Below are positions 36,045 to 44,500 of a stretch of 64,000 nt of DNA, piece by piece. A program made the translations under genes and the position numbers. The DNA is from Streptomyces diastatochromogenes. GTDB lineage: Bacteria > Actinomycetota > Actinomycetes > Streptomycetales > Streptomycetaceae. The stretch lies in NCBI RefSeq assembly GCF_002242805.1, contig NZ_MCGQ01000038.1, forward strand, positions 62,001 to 126,000, given 5' to 3'. The notes beneath the pieces are model-generated. The model searched no databases. It had not been told where the DNA came from and saw only the letters and a program-made list of their open reading frames with translations. Within the stretch, counting starts at the first letter, position 1, and each line of letters starts with the position of its first letter.

Positions 36045-36656
36045 ATGTTCGTACGCACCGTCTATGTGACCGGCGACCCCACGAAGATCGACACGGCCAT
36101 CAGAGCGCTGAACACCGAAGGGCGGGAACTGCTCGAGGAACGGCCGGGCTACCGCGGAGCCGGGGTCTTCGTGGACCGGGATCTCGGCAAGCTGCTGGGC
36201 GTGAGCTGGTGGGAAACGGCCGAGGCGCGGCAGAACAGCGACGAGGTCATGCGCGGCCGCAGGGACGCGCTGCTGGGGCCGTTCGCCGGCACGCTGACGG
36301 TGGAGAACTTCGAGGCGGTGGTGTACCAGCCGCTCCAGCCGCCGCGCATGGGCGGCGGACTGCGTGTCACGCGGGTGGAGTTCGACCCCGCGGACGCCGA
36401 TCTGGTCGCCGAGACCTTCCGGTCGACCGTCCTCCCGCGTCTTGAGACCCTGCCCGGCCTGGCCACGACGGGCCTGCTCATCGACCGCGAACGCGGCACG
36501 GGCCAGGTCGGCACCCTCTTCGTCGACCGCGACTCGATGGTGGTGTCGCGGGCCGGCCAGGCGGCGGCTCGGCACGAGGGCGTGGCCAAAGCGCATGTGA
36601 GCGTCGTCGGCCTGGAGGAGTTCGAGGTCGTGCACACGGACGTGCACGTCGGCTGA
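36045..36656 (+). CDS. Tandem antibiotic-biosynthesis-monooxygenase-like (ABM) protein
   Basis: A 203-residue soluble protein apparently built of two ferredoxin-like alpha+beta repeats: residues about 1-95 (FVRTVYVTGDPTKID..., LLGVSWWETAEARQ) and 105-200 (RVTRVEFDPADAD..., GTLFVDRDSMVVS). This resembles ABM or stress-response dabb domains. It may be a small cofactor-free monooxygenase or a scaffold; no substrate is known. The ATG at 36045 is preferred because GGGAGG lies eight bases upstream; an ATG at 36021 lacks one. Confidence 0.7.
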   Translation: MFVRTVYVTGDPTKIDTAIRALNTEGRELLEERPGYRGAGVFVDRDLGKLLGVSWWETAEARQNSDEVMRGRRDALLGPFAGTLTVENFEAVVYQPLQPPRMGGGLRVTRVEFDPADADLVAETFRSTVLPRLETLPGLATTGLLIDRERGTGQVGTLFVDRDSMVVSRAGQAAARHEGVAKAHVSVVGLEEFEVVHTDVHVG

Positions 36657-36709
36657 CCCGCTCCGACCCGTTCCGCACCAGCGTTCGAACGCGCCCCCCA
36701 GGACGGGAA

Positions 36710-36750
36710 ACGGCCGTCGGCCCCACCGCTCGGGTGGGGCCGACGGCCGT
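36710..36750. terminator. Strong bidirectional terminator
   Basis: Perfect 18-bp inverted repeat, 36710-36727 pairing with 36733-36750 (ACGGCCGTCGG... / ...CCGACGGCCGT), 5-nt loop, between convergent genes at 36656 and 36766. One of the strongest hairpins in the window. Confidence 0.93.
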
Positions 36751-36765
36751 GCGCCGGGCGGCTGT

Positions 36766-37602
36766 TCAGCCCATGTCGAAGGTGGCCGGGTCCGGGCCGA
36801 TACGGCGGTCCTCGTTCAGGGCGCTGATCGCCGCGAGGTCCTCGTCGTCCAGGCTGAAGTCGAACACCTCGATGTTCTCCTTGATCCGGGACGGCGTCAC
36901 GGACTTCGGGATCACGATGTTGCCGCGCTGGATGTGCCAGCGCAGCACGACCTGGGCCGGAGTGCGGTTGTGCTTCTGTCCGATGGCGACGATGGCCGGC
37001 ACCTCCAGCAGGCCCTTGCCCTGGCCGAGCGGCGACCAGGCCTCGGTCCTGATGCCCTGCTCCGCGTGGAACTCGCGCGCCGCGCGCTGCTGCAGGTGCG
37101 GGTGCAGCTCGATCTGGTTGACCGCCGGGATGACCGAGGTCTCCTCGATCAGCCGCCGCAGGTGCTCGGGCAGGAAGTTGGACACGCCGATCGCCTTGAC
37201 GCGGCCTTCGGCGTACAGCTTCTCGAACGCCTTGTAGGTGTCGAGGTACTTGTCCCGGGTCGGCAGCGGCCAGTGGATCAGGTACAGGTCCAGATAGTCG
37301 AGACCCAGCTTCTCCAGCGACACGTCGAAAGCGCGCAGCGTGGAGTCGTACCCCTGGTCGCTGTTCCAGAGCTTGGTGGTGACGAAGATGTCCTCACGGG
37401 GCAGGCCGGAGGCGGCGATGGCCTTGCCGGTGCCCGCTTCGTTGCCGTAGATCGCCGCTGTGTCGATGCTGCGGTACCCGGCCTCGAGCGCCGTGCCGAC
37501 GGCCTGCTCGGCCTCGTCGTCCGGCACCTGCCAGACGCCGAAACCCAGCTGGGGCATCTCGACGCCGTTGTTGAGGATGATCGGGGGGACCTTGCTGCTC
37601 AC
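36766..37602 (-). CDS. Aldo-keto reductase (2,5-diketo-gluconate reductase-like)
   Basis: A 278-residue NADPH-dependent TIM-barrel reductase. The catalytic tetrad is visible: Asp and Tyr in SIDTAAIYGNE, Lys in FVTTKLWN and His in YLIHWPLP. The C-terminal IPKSVTPSRIKEN binds the cofactor phosphate. It reduces aldehydes or ketones, probably sugar-derived or methylglyoxal-like. The GTG at 37602 fits family length; in-frame starts further up to 37650 lack conserved sequence. It is divergent from the pqq operon. Confidence 0.9.
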   Translation of the reverse strand: MSSKVPPIILNNGVEMPQLGFGVWQVPDDEAEQAVGTALEAGYRSIDTAAIYGNEAGTGKAIAASGLPREDIFVTTKLWNSDQGYDSTLRAFDVSLEKLGLDYLDLYLIHWPLPTRDKYLDTYKAFEKLYAEGRVKAIGVSNFLPEHLRRLIEETSVIPAVNQIELHPHLQQRAAREFHAEQGIRTEAWSPLGQGKGLLEVPAIVAIGQKHNRTPAQVVLRWHIQRGNIVIPKSVTPSRIKENIEVFDFSLDDEDLAAISALNEDRRIGPDPATFDMG

Positions 37603-37919
37603 GAGCTTCTTGATCCTTCGGTTGTCGACAGGTGGTACTCCCATCGTCAACGATCACGCGCCACCTTGCATTCCTGACCGCGGAATCCGCATCAACTGAC
37701 CGGTGAGTCAGTCTCCGGAGTCGCAGATTGGCCGGAAACGCATCCGACGTTATCGGTCCGGACCATTGACCGCGGCCCTTCGTCCCGGGACTCTGTATCG
37801 CGCCACCGGACGTGTCGCTGAACCCGGTGCACACATGTGAACGGCCTCTGACCATGGCCTCCGTCTGCCTCCGTCTGCCCTCTGAGAACCCCCACCCTCA
37901 GGAAAGCGGGTACGCGCAC
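37603..37919. promoter_or_regulatory. 317-bp divergent promoter region between AKR and pqqA
   Basis: No gene is seen here. The region contains an inverted repeat ACTGAC (37695-37700) / GTCAGT (37707-37712) around CGGTGA, of the size bound by TetR-like dimers. A perfect 10-bp palindrome GGTCCGGACC lies at 37755-37764. The base composition is less GC-rich than the flanks, as expected for promoters. No CebR box is present, so regulation differs from that of the cellulases. The region presumably drives the seven-gene pqq/pectin operon rightward and the reductase leftward. Confidence 0.55.
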
Positions 37920-38087
37920 ATGAACAAAACCCTGCCCCCGACCCCTCGTACGACCCTCCCGGACCCGAAGACATCGGATGAAAAGGTCTGGGAAAGCCCC
38001 GGCTACCAGGTCGTGGAGACCGCCCTCGAAGTGACCGCCTACGCGCTCACCGACCGCCGCGCACCCGAGCCGCCCCGGGCCTCATGA
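37920..38087 (+). CDS. pqqA: PQQ precursor peptide PqqA
   Basis: A 55-residue ribosomal peptide whose Glu and Tyr side chains become pyrroloquinoline quinone. The conserved core LEVTAYALTDR (residues 36-46) matches the family pattern LEVTLYISNR, placing the cross-linked residues at Glu37 and Tyr41. The peptide is longer than the usual 22-35 residues, with a Pro-rich leader and about 14 residues after Tyr41. The ATG is preceded by AGGAAAG with long spacing. It overlaps pqqC by 4 bp. The context pqqA-C-D-E makes the call firm despite the short length. Confidence 0.9.
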   Translation: MNKTLPPTPRTTLPDPKTSDEKVWESPGYQVVETALEVTAYALTDRRAPEPPRAS

Positions 38088-38857
38088 GTACGACGGTCCC
38101 GAGTACGGCCGTCCCGCGCATCGCGGACGCCTCGACCGTCCCTCGCCCTGACGCCGCCGTGGCCGCCTGGTCGCCCGCCGAGTTCACCGACCGGCTGCGC
38201 GCCGTCACCGCGGCCCGCTACCACGACCGGCACCCCTTCAACCTGCGGATGCACCGCGGCGAGCTGACCCCCGCCGAGCTGCGCCGCTGGATCGCCGCAC
38301 GCTTCCACTACCAGCGGCACATCCCCGTCAAGGACGCCCTGATCCTCGCGGGGCTCGACCGGCCCGAGCAGCGCCGCCTCTGGCTGCGGCGGATCCGCGA
38401 CCACGACGGCACGGGGGACGGCGGCCCCGGGAGCGAGGGCGGGATCGAGCGCTGGCTGCGGCTCGGCGAGGCGGCCGGGCTCAGCCGCGAGGAGCTGTGG
38501 GACACCTCCCGGGTGCCGCCCGGGGTGCGGTTCGCGGTCGAGGGGTACGTCACCTTCTGCCGGCTGCGCCCCACGCTGGACGCGGTCGCCGCCTCCCTGA
38601 CCGAGCTGTCCGCCCCGGACCTGATGCGCACCCGCATCGCCGCCTTCGAACGCCACTACCCGTGGATCGACCCGGCCGGTCTCGCCTACTTCCGCACCCG
38701 TGTCACCCAGGGCGCCCGCGACGGCGAGGAGGCCCTCGCCCTGGTCCTCGCCTCCGCCCGCACCCGTGAGCAGCAGGAACGGGCGGTGGCCGCGCTCACC
38801 TTCAAGTGCGAGGTGCTGTGGGCGCTGCTGGACGCGGTGGGCGGGGGCACTTCGTGA
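38084..38857 (+). CDS. pqqC: PQQ synthase PqqC
   Basis: A 257-residue cofactor-free oxidase that performs the final ring closure and eight-electron oxidation to PQQ. Typical all-helical PqqC features include HPFNLRMHRGELTPAELRRWIA near residue 48, FHYQRHIPVKDALIL near 75, RRIRDHDG near 105 and FKCEVLWALLDAV at the C-terminus. His and Arg residues of the active site lie in these segments. The order A-C-D-E here skips the usual pqqB. It overlaps pqqA (ATGA) and pqqD (GTGA). Confidence 0.95.
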   Translation: MSTTVPSTAVPRIADASTVPRPDAAVAAWSPAEFTDRLRAVTAARYHDRHPFNLRMHRGELTPAELRRWIAARFHYQRHIPVKDALILAGLDRPEQRRLWLRRIRDHDGTGDGGPGSEGGIERWLRLGEAAGLSREELWDTSRVPPGVRFAVEGYVTFCRLRPTLDAVAASLTELSAPDLMRTRIAAFERHYPWIDPAGLAYFRTRVTQGARDGEEALALVLASARTREQQERAVAALTFKCEVLWALLDAVGGGTS

Positions 38858-39177
38858 CCTCCTTACGTCCCGCAGCCCGCCAGAACGCGGCCGGCTGGGC
38901 TCCCGCCCTCGTCCCGAACGTGACCGCCTGGCGTCCCGCCCTCGCCCGGGGCGTGCTGCCGCGGCACGACCCGGTGCGGGACGCGGATCTGTTGCTGCTG
39001 CCGGAGCGTGTGGTCGTCCTGCACGGCCGCGCGGGCGCCGTCCTCGCGCGGTGCGACGGCAGCCGGACCGTGGCCGGCATCGTCGCCGAGCTGTCCGCCG
39101 AGTATCCCGGCGCACCCGTCGCCGCCGAAGTCCCGGACTTCCTGGCCGGGTTGCGGAAGGAGGGCTGGCTGACATGA
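38854..39177 (+). CDS. pqqD: PqqA-binding chaperone PqqD
   Basis: A 107-residue RiPP recognition element that presents PqqA to PqqE. The winged-helix PqqD domain covers residues about 28-107 (LLLLPERVVVLHGRAGAVL..., DGSRTVAGIVAEL, DFLAGLRKEGWL). The GTG start overlaps the pqqC stop (GTGA). The fourth codon (38863-38865) is TTA: VTSL encoded GTG-ACC-TCC-TTA. Placement right after initiation and at a coupling junction would make bldA tRNA supply decisive for pqqD and probably for downstream genes. It overlaps pqqE by 4 bp. Confidence 0.94.
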   Translation: MTSLRPAARQNAAGWAPALVPNVTAWRPALARGVLPRHDPVRDADLLLLPERVVVLHGRAGAVLARCDGSRTVAGIVAELSAEYPGAPVAAEVPDFLAGLRKEGWLT

Positions 39178-40340
39178 CGACCGTCGCTCCACCGTGGGCC
39201 CTGCTCGCCGAACTCACCCACGCCTGCCCGCTGCGCTGCGGATACTGCTCCAACCCTGTCGAACTGGTCGGTCGGTCAGCGGAGTTGACCACGGAACAGT
39301 GGGCCGGGGTGTTCGCACAGGCGGGCGCCCTCGGGGTCGTCCACACCCATCTGTCCGGCGGTGAACCGCTGCTGCGCCGCGACCTGCCCGACCTGGTGGC
39401 CGCCGCCGACGCGGCCGGCCTGTACACCCAGCTCGTCACCAGCGGGGTGGGCCTGGGCGAGCGGCGGCTGGCCGGGCTGGTCGAGTCCGGTCTTCGCAGC
39501 GTCCAGCTGTCCGTGCAGCACGCGGACCCCGCCGTCGCCGAACGCATCGCGGGCGCACGGTCGTTCGCGGCGAAGGAGCGTGCGGCCCGGCTGATCCGCG
39601 AGGCGGGACTGCCGCTCGGGCTCAACGCCGTCCTGCACCGCGGCAACCTCGACGCCCTGGACGAGCTGATCCGGCTCGCCGTGGCCTGGGGCGCTGACCG
39701 GCTCGAACTGGCCCACACCCAGTACCACGGCTGGGCGCTGCGCAACCGTGCCGCCCTGCTGCCCACACCCGGCCAGGTCGAACGGGCCCGCTCGACGATC
39801 GCCCGCTGGCGTGAACGACTGGGCGATTACCTGGAGTTGGTGTGGGTGGCCCCCGATCTGCTGGACGCCACCGCGAAGCCGTGCATGGGCGGCTGGGGCC
39901 GCATCTCGCTCACCGTCGCTCCCGACGGCACGGTCCTGCCCTGTCCGGCCGCGGGCAGTCTGCCGGGCCTGGACCCGCCGAACGTCCGAGAGCATCAACT
40001 GGGTGTGATCTGGCGGGAGTCGAAGGCCTTCAACGCCTTCCGGGGCGAGTCCTGGATGCCCGATCCCTGCCGTGGCTGCGCCCTGCGCGCCACCGACCAC
40101 GGCGGCTGCCGCTGCCAGGCCTACGCCCTCACCGGCGACCCCGCCCGCACCGACCCCGCCTGCCGGCACGCCCCTGACCACCACGTCGTACGCGACCTCG
40201 TGCATGACCTCGTGGGCGGGCCCAGGCGGCTCGCGTACGCCTACCGAGAAGCCCCGCGAGAAGCCCCGCAAGCCCAGCGAGAAGTCCCGCGAGACCTCCG
40301 GCGAGGCATCCGAGACCTCCAGCGAGAGGAAGGACCATGA
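39174..40340 (+). CDS. pqqE: Radical SAM cross-linking enzyme PqqE
   Basis: A 388-residue radical SAM-SPASM protein that forms the Glu-Tyr carbon-carbon bond in PqqA while PqqD holds the substrate. CPLRCGYCSNP (CX3CX2C) is near residue 19, followed by HLSGGEPLLR. Auxiliary-cluster cysteines are in CMGGWGR, VLPCPAAG, CRGCALR and GGCRCQAY. The last 30 residues are an unusual Arg/Glu/Pro repeat tail encoded by decaying 12-bp repeats (40246-40320). The stop overlaps the GH105 start (ATGA at 40337-40340), physically tying PQQ synthesis to the pectinase genes. Confidence 0.95.
   Translation: MTTVAPPWALLAELTHACPLRCGYCSNPVELVGRSAELTTEQWAGVFAQAGALGVVHTHLSGGEPLLRRDLPDLVAAADAAGLYTQLVTSGVGLGERRLAGLVESGLRSVQLSVQHADPAVAERIAGARSFAAKERAARLIREAGLPLGLNAVLHRGNLDALDELIRLAVAWGADRLELAHTQYHGWALRNRAALLPTPGQVERARSTIARWRERLGDYLELVWVAPDLLDATAKPCMGGWGRISLTVAPDGTVLPCPAAGSLPGLDPPNVREHQLGVIWRESKAFNAFRGESWMPDPCRGCALRATDHGGCRCQAYALTGDPARTDPACRHAPDHHVVRDLVHDLVGGPRRLAYAYREAPREAPQAQREVPRDLRRGIRDLQREEGP
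40246..40320 (+). repeat. Decaying 12-bp tandem repeat in the pqqE 3' end
   Basis: Units GAGAAGCCCCGC (40246-40257 and 40258-40269), then shortened or mutated copies (GAGAAGTCCCGC, GAGACCTCCGGC, GAGACCTCC). They encode a REAPREAP-like charged tail on PqqE and lie directly before the GH105 ribosome site. Slippage here could change the tail length in 4-residue steps without breaking the frame. Confidence 0.75.
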
Positions 40341-41521
40341 GACGCCGACCCCTGTGCGCGGCCCTGACGGCACTCGCGCTCACCACCGCCGGCCTGGCCG
40401 CACTCCCCGCGGCCGTACCCCCGGCGGCCGCCGCCCCCGCCCTGCCCCGGCCGGCCGCCGCCCCCGACTGGTCCACGGCCGTGGTCGACTCCACCATGGC
40501 CCGCTACACGCCGGCCGGCATCGGCGGCTGGTCGTACCCGGTCGGGCTCTACCTCTACGGCCAGTACCTCACCTACCGCCGCACCCACGACCCGCGCTAC
40601 CTCACCTACATCAAGACCTACGTCGACCGCTTCGTGAAGAGCGACGGCTCCATCGACCAGTCCTTCAACAGCCTGGACAGCATGCAGGCCGGCCGCCTCC
40701 TGGTGATCCTGCACCACGAGACCGGTCAGGACCGCTACCGCAGGGCGGCGAAGAAGATCCGCGACCGCCTCACCACCTACCCGCGCACGAGCGACGGCGG
40801 ATTCTGGCACGCGGACAACAGCAGCCGCGCCCACCAACTCTGGGCGGACGGCGTCTACATGGTGAACCCGTTCCTCGTCGAGTACGGCAGGGAGTTCGGC
40901 GACAGCGCGTACACGAACGACGAGGCGGCCAGGCAGCTCGCCGTCTACGGCAGCCATCTCCAAGTCGGCAACGGCCTGTTGAGGCACGCCTACGACGAGT
41001 CGAGAACCGCGAGCTGGGCCGACCCGCAGACCGGGCTCGCCCCCGAGCACTGGTGCCGCGCGGTCGGCTGGTACGCGATGGCGATCGTGAACGTCCTCGA
41101 CGCGATCCCGGAGAACCAGCCGCGACGGCCCCAACTCCTCGGCATCTTCCGGAACTTGGCGGCAGGTCTGGAGCGGTACCAGGACCCGGCCGGCGGCCGC
41201 TGGTTCCAGGTCATGGACAAGGGGGCGAGGAACGACGACTGGACCGAGACGTCCTGCTCCAGCATGTTCACCTACGCCCTCTCGCGCGGTGTGCAGCAGG
41301 GCTATCTCGATCCGCACTACGCGGCCGTCGCCCGGCGCGGCTACGAAGGCGTGCTGGCGAAGATCTCGGTCGGCGCCGACGGCCGCACGAACCTCGCCGA
41401 CATCTCCGTCGGCACGAACGTCGGCGACTACGCGTACTACGCCGCCCGCACCCGGGCCGTCAACGACTTCCACGGCCTGGGCGCCTTCCTGATCATGAAC
41501 GAGCAACTGCGAGGTGAATAG
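40337..41521 (+). CDS. Secreted unsaturated rhamnogalacturonyl hydrolase, GH105
   Basis: A 394-residue exported alpha/alpha6-barrel enzyme (GH88/GH105 fold, YteR/YesR-like). It removes the unsaturated galacturonosyl residue from products of rhamnogalacturonan lyase. A Sec signal spans 1-32 (ending AAAA). Typical segments are GGWSYPVGLYLYGQYL near 55, LWADGVYMVNPFLVEY near 172 and HWCRAVGWYAMAIVNVLDAIP near 238. AGGAAGGA precedes the ATG. Most characterised GH105 enzymes are intracellular, so a clear signal peptide is notable. Its substrate is made by the PL11 lyase at 15983. Confidence 0.9.
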   Translation: MRRRPLCAALTALALTTAGLAALPAAVPPAAAAPALPRPAAAPDWSTAVVDSTMARYTPAGIGGWSYPVGLYLYGQYLTYRRTHDPRYLTYIKTYVDRFVKSDGSIDQSFNSLDSMQAGRLLVILHHETGQDRYRRAAKKIRDRLTTYPRTSDGGFWHADNSSRAHQLWADGVYMVNPFLVEYGREFGDSAYTNDEAARQLAVYGSHLQVGNGLLRHAYDESRTASWADPQTGLAPEHWCRAVGWYAMAIVNVLDAIPENQPRRPQLLGIFRNLAAGLERYQDPAGGRWFQVMDKGARNDDWTETSCSSMFTYALSRGVQQGYLDPHYAAVARRGYEGVLAKISVGADGRTNLADISVGTNVGDYAYYAARTRAVNDFHGLGAFLIMNEQLRGE

Positions 41522-41525
41522 TGTC

Positions 41526-44500
41526 ATGAGCACGTCCAGAAGAGGGGTGCTCGGCGCCACGCCTTCGAGACACCCGAAGTGTTCGAGAACCCCCCACGGA
41601 AGAGGTGCGGCGGCGATCGTCCTGTGCGTCCTCGCCGTCGTCCTCGGCCTCACCCACCCCGCCGCCCTCGCGGCCCCCCAGCCGTCGCCCCACGCCGCCG
41701 TCTTCGACGTACGCGACTACGGCGCCAAGGGTGACGGCTCCAGCAACGACACCCCGGCCGTCAACAAGGCCATCACCGCGGCCAGTTCGGCCGGCGGAGG
41801 CACCGTCCGCTTCCCGTCCGGCACCTACAAGTCCAAGAACACCATCCACATGAAGAGCAACGTGACGCTCCAGGTCGACACGGGTGCCACGATCCAGGGC
41901 TCGTCCGCGGACACCTATGACCCGCCCGAGTCCAACGCCTACGACAAGTACCAGGACTACGGGCACAGCCACTTCCACAACGCGATGATCTACGGCGACC
42001 GGCTCACGAACATCGGCTTCGTCGGCGGCGGGGTCATCGACGGCGCCGGCAACCTGATCACCGGCAACCCGAAGCCGGGCGAGGCCGACAAGATCCTCTC
42101 GCTGACCCGCTGCGACGGCCTGCGCGTCGGCGACGGCCTCACCCTCCGACGCGGCGGCCACTTCGCGGCCCTCGTCAACGGCTGCAAGAACGTGACGTCG
42201 GACCACCTGACCATCGACACCGCGAGCGACCGCGACGGCTGGAACATCATCTCCACCACCAACGTCACGGTGACCCACGCGCGCATCAAGGCGAACGACG
42301 ACGCACTCGTCTTCAAGAGCGACTACGCCCTCGGCGCCGAGCTCCCCAACGGCCATGTCCGGGTGAGCGATGCGTACCTCTCGGCGAGGTGCTGCAATGC
42401 CCTGATGTTCGGCTCCGAGACCTGCGGCGACTTCTCGGACTACCAGTTCGAGAAGATCCGCATCGAGGGCGCCGACAAGTCCGGGCTCGGCATGGTCTCC
42501 ATGGACGGCGCGAAGATCTCCGACGTCCACTACCGCGACATCACCATGACCGACGTCCACTCGCCGATCATGCAGAAGATCGGCACGCGCAAGCGCTGCG
42601 GCAACAGCCCGGGCGTCGGCTCGATCAGCGACGTGACGTACGACGACATCACCGCCACCGGCACCAGCCCGTCCTTCAGCCCGACCCTGTGGGGCGAGAC
42701 CGGCCACCGGATCAGCGGCGTCACCTTCGACCACGTCGACATCACCGTGCCCGGCGGCAACGGCACCCTGTCCACCGCGGTGCCGAGCAACGACCCGAAC
42801 GACTACAACCCGAAGAGCATCGGCACCCGGCCGGCCTACGGCTGGTACCTGCACAACGCCGACAGCGTGCGGTTCACCGACAGCTCGGTGAGGTTCGCCG
42901 CGGACGACGGCCGTCCCGCGGTCATCGCCGACGCGGCGAGCGACATCCGCTTCACCCGCTTCACCGCACAGCGCGGCGGCGACTCCCCGCATGACGCCGG
43001 CTTCCAGAACGTCACCGGCTACTGTCTGACGGACAGCCACACCACCTCCGGCGGCGCCCTGCGGATCTCGTCCACCGGATCCACCGAGAACTGCGGTACG
43101 GCGGCCAGGCCCCTGGATCTGGAGAACCCCCGCCAGGACTTCCTCCGGGGCTCGGTCGGCGGCCTCTTCCTGCACTGGGGCCTGCGCACCGCCCCCGCCC
43201 ACACCAGCTGCGGCGCGTGGGAGAACGACGTCACCGGCGGCGGCTGGACACCGGACTACTGGGTGAACGAAGCCCGCAAACTGCATACGCAATACCTTGT
43301 ACTGGCTACCTTCCACAGTCGACTGGGCTACGCCCGCCCCTGGCCCTCGAAGATCCCCGGCTCCTGCTCCACCCAGCGGGACTTCCTCGGCGAGCTGATC
43401 GCCGCCGCCAAGGCCAAGGGCATGAAGGTCATCCTCTACATGACCGACGACCCCCAGTGGCACGCCGAGGGCGGCCACGAGTGGCTCGACTCGGCCGCCT
43501 ACTCCGCCTACAAGGGCAAGAACGTCGACCTGACCACCCGCGACGGCTTCGGGCAGTTCAGCTACGACAACTTCTTCGAGGTGATGGACCGCTACCCCGA
43601 CCTCGGCGGCTTCTGGATCGACAACGACAACGCGTACTGGGAGAGCCACGACCTCTACGCGCAGATCTATGCCAAGCGCCCCCACTACACGCTCAGCAAC
43701 AACAACGAAGACACGCCGATCATGGACATGATCAGCAACGAGCAGAAGACCGGCATGACGCCCGCATACGACTATCCGCAGGCTGTCTACACCGCCCAGC
43801 CCCGCCTGACCGAGGCCGACTTCAAACTCCCCTCGACCGGCGCCTGGTGGTACGACGGCTCCGACCCGTCCGTCGACCGTAAGCTCACGCTCGGCCGCCT
43901 CGTCACCGACGCCGGCTCCTCGGTCAAGTCGCTGATGGCCGAAACCGCCCAGGTCAACGGCAAGTTCCCGGCCAACCAGGCCGCCTTCAACAACTTCGCC
44001 GACACCTACCTCGACACCGTCTGGGAGTCCCTGCACGGAACCGAGGGCGGCGGCTACATGTACGGCGGCCTCAAGCCCGGCTTCTGGAACGACGGCGCCC
44101 ACGGCGTGACGACGATCAGCAGGGCGGACCCGAACCGCCAGTACATCCACGTCCTGACCCCGCCCAGCACCGGCACCCTGCGCATCCGCGACAACGGCTA
44201 CAGGATCGCGTCCGTCTCCAACCTCCGTACGGGCGCGGCGGTTTCGTGGTCGCAGGCCGGTGGCGTGCTGACGCTGACCGGTCTCGGCTCCTGGGACCCG
44301 TACGACACCGTCTTCAAGGTCACGACCGTCGGCCGCCAGGGAATCGCCACCGGCGTCGAGGTCACCGCGAGCGCCTCCGCGAGCGGCCACGCGGGCCAGG
44401 CCGCCGGAGACGGCGACCACCTCACCTACTGGGACAACAACAAGACCCTGCCCGTCAACCTCACCTTCGACCTCGGTGCGCCGAAGAAGGTGCAGTACAT

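Noticed and set aside
41514-41600. Twin-arginine export signal at the start of the multidomain hydrolase (SRRGVL)
   Set aside because: The hydrophobic core does not follow directly but begins some 18 residues later, so an ordinary Sec signal or anchor is more likely.
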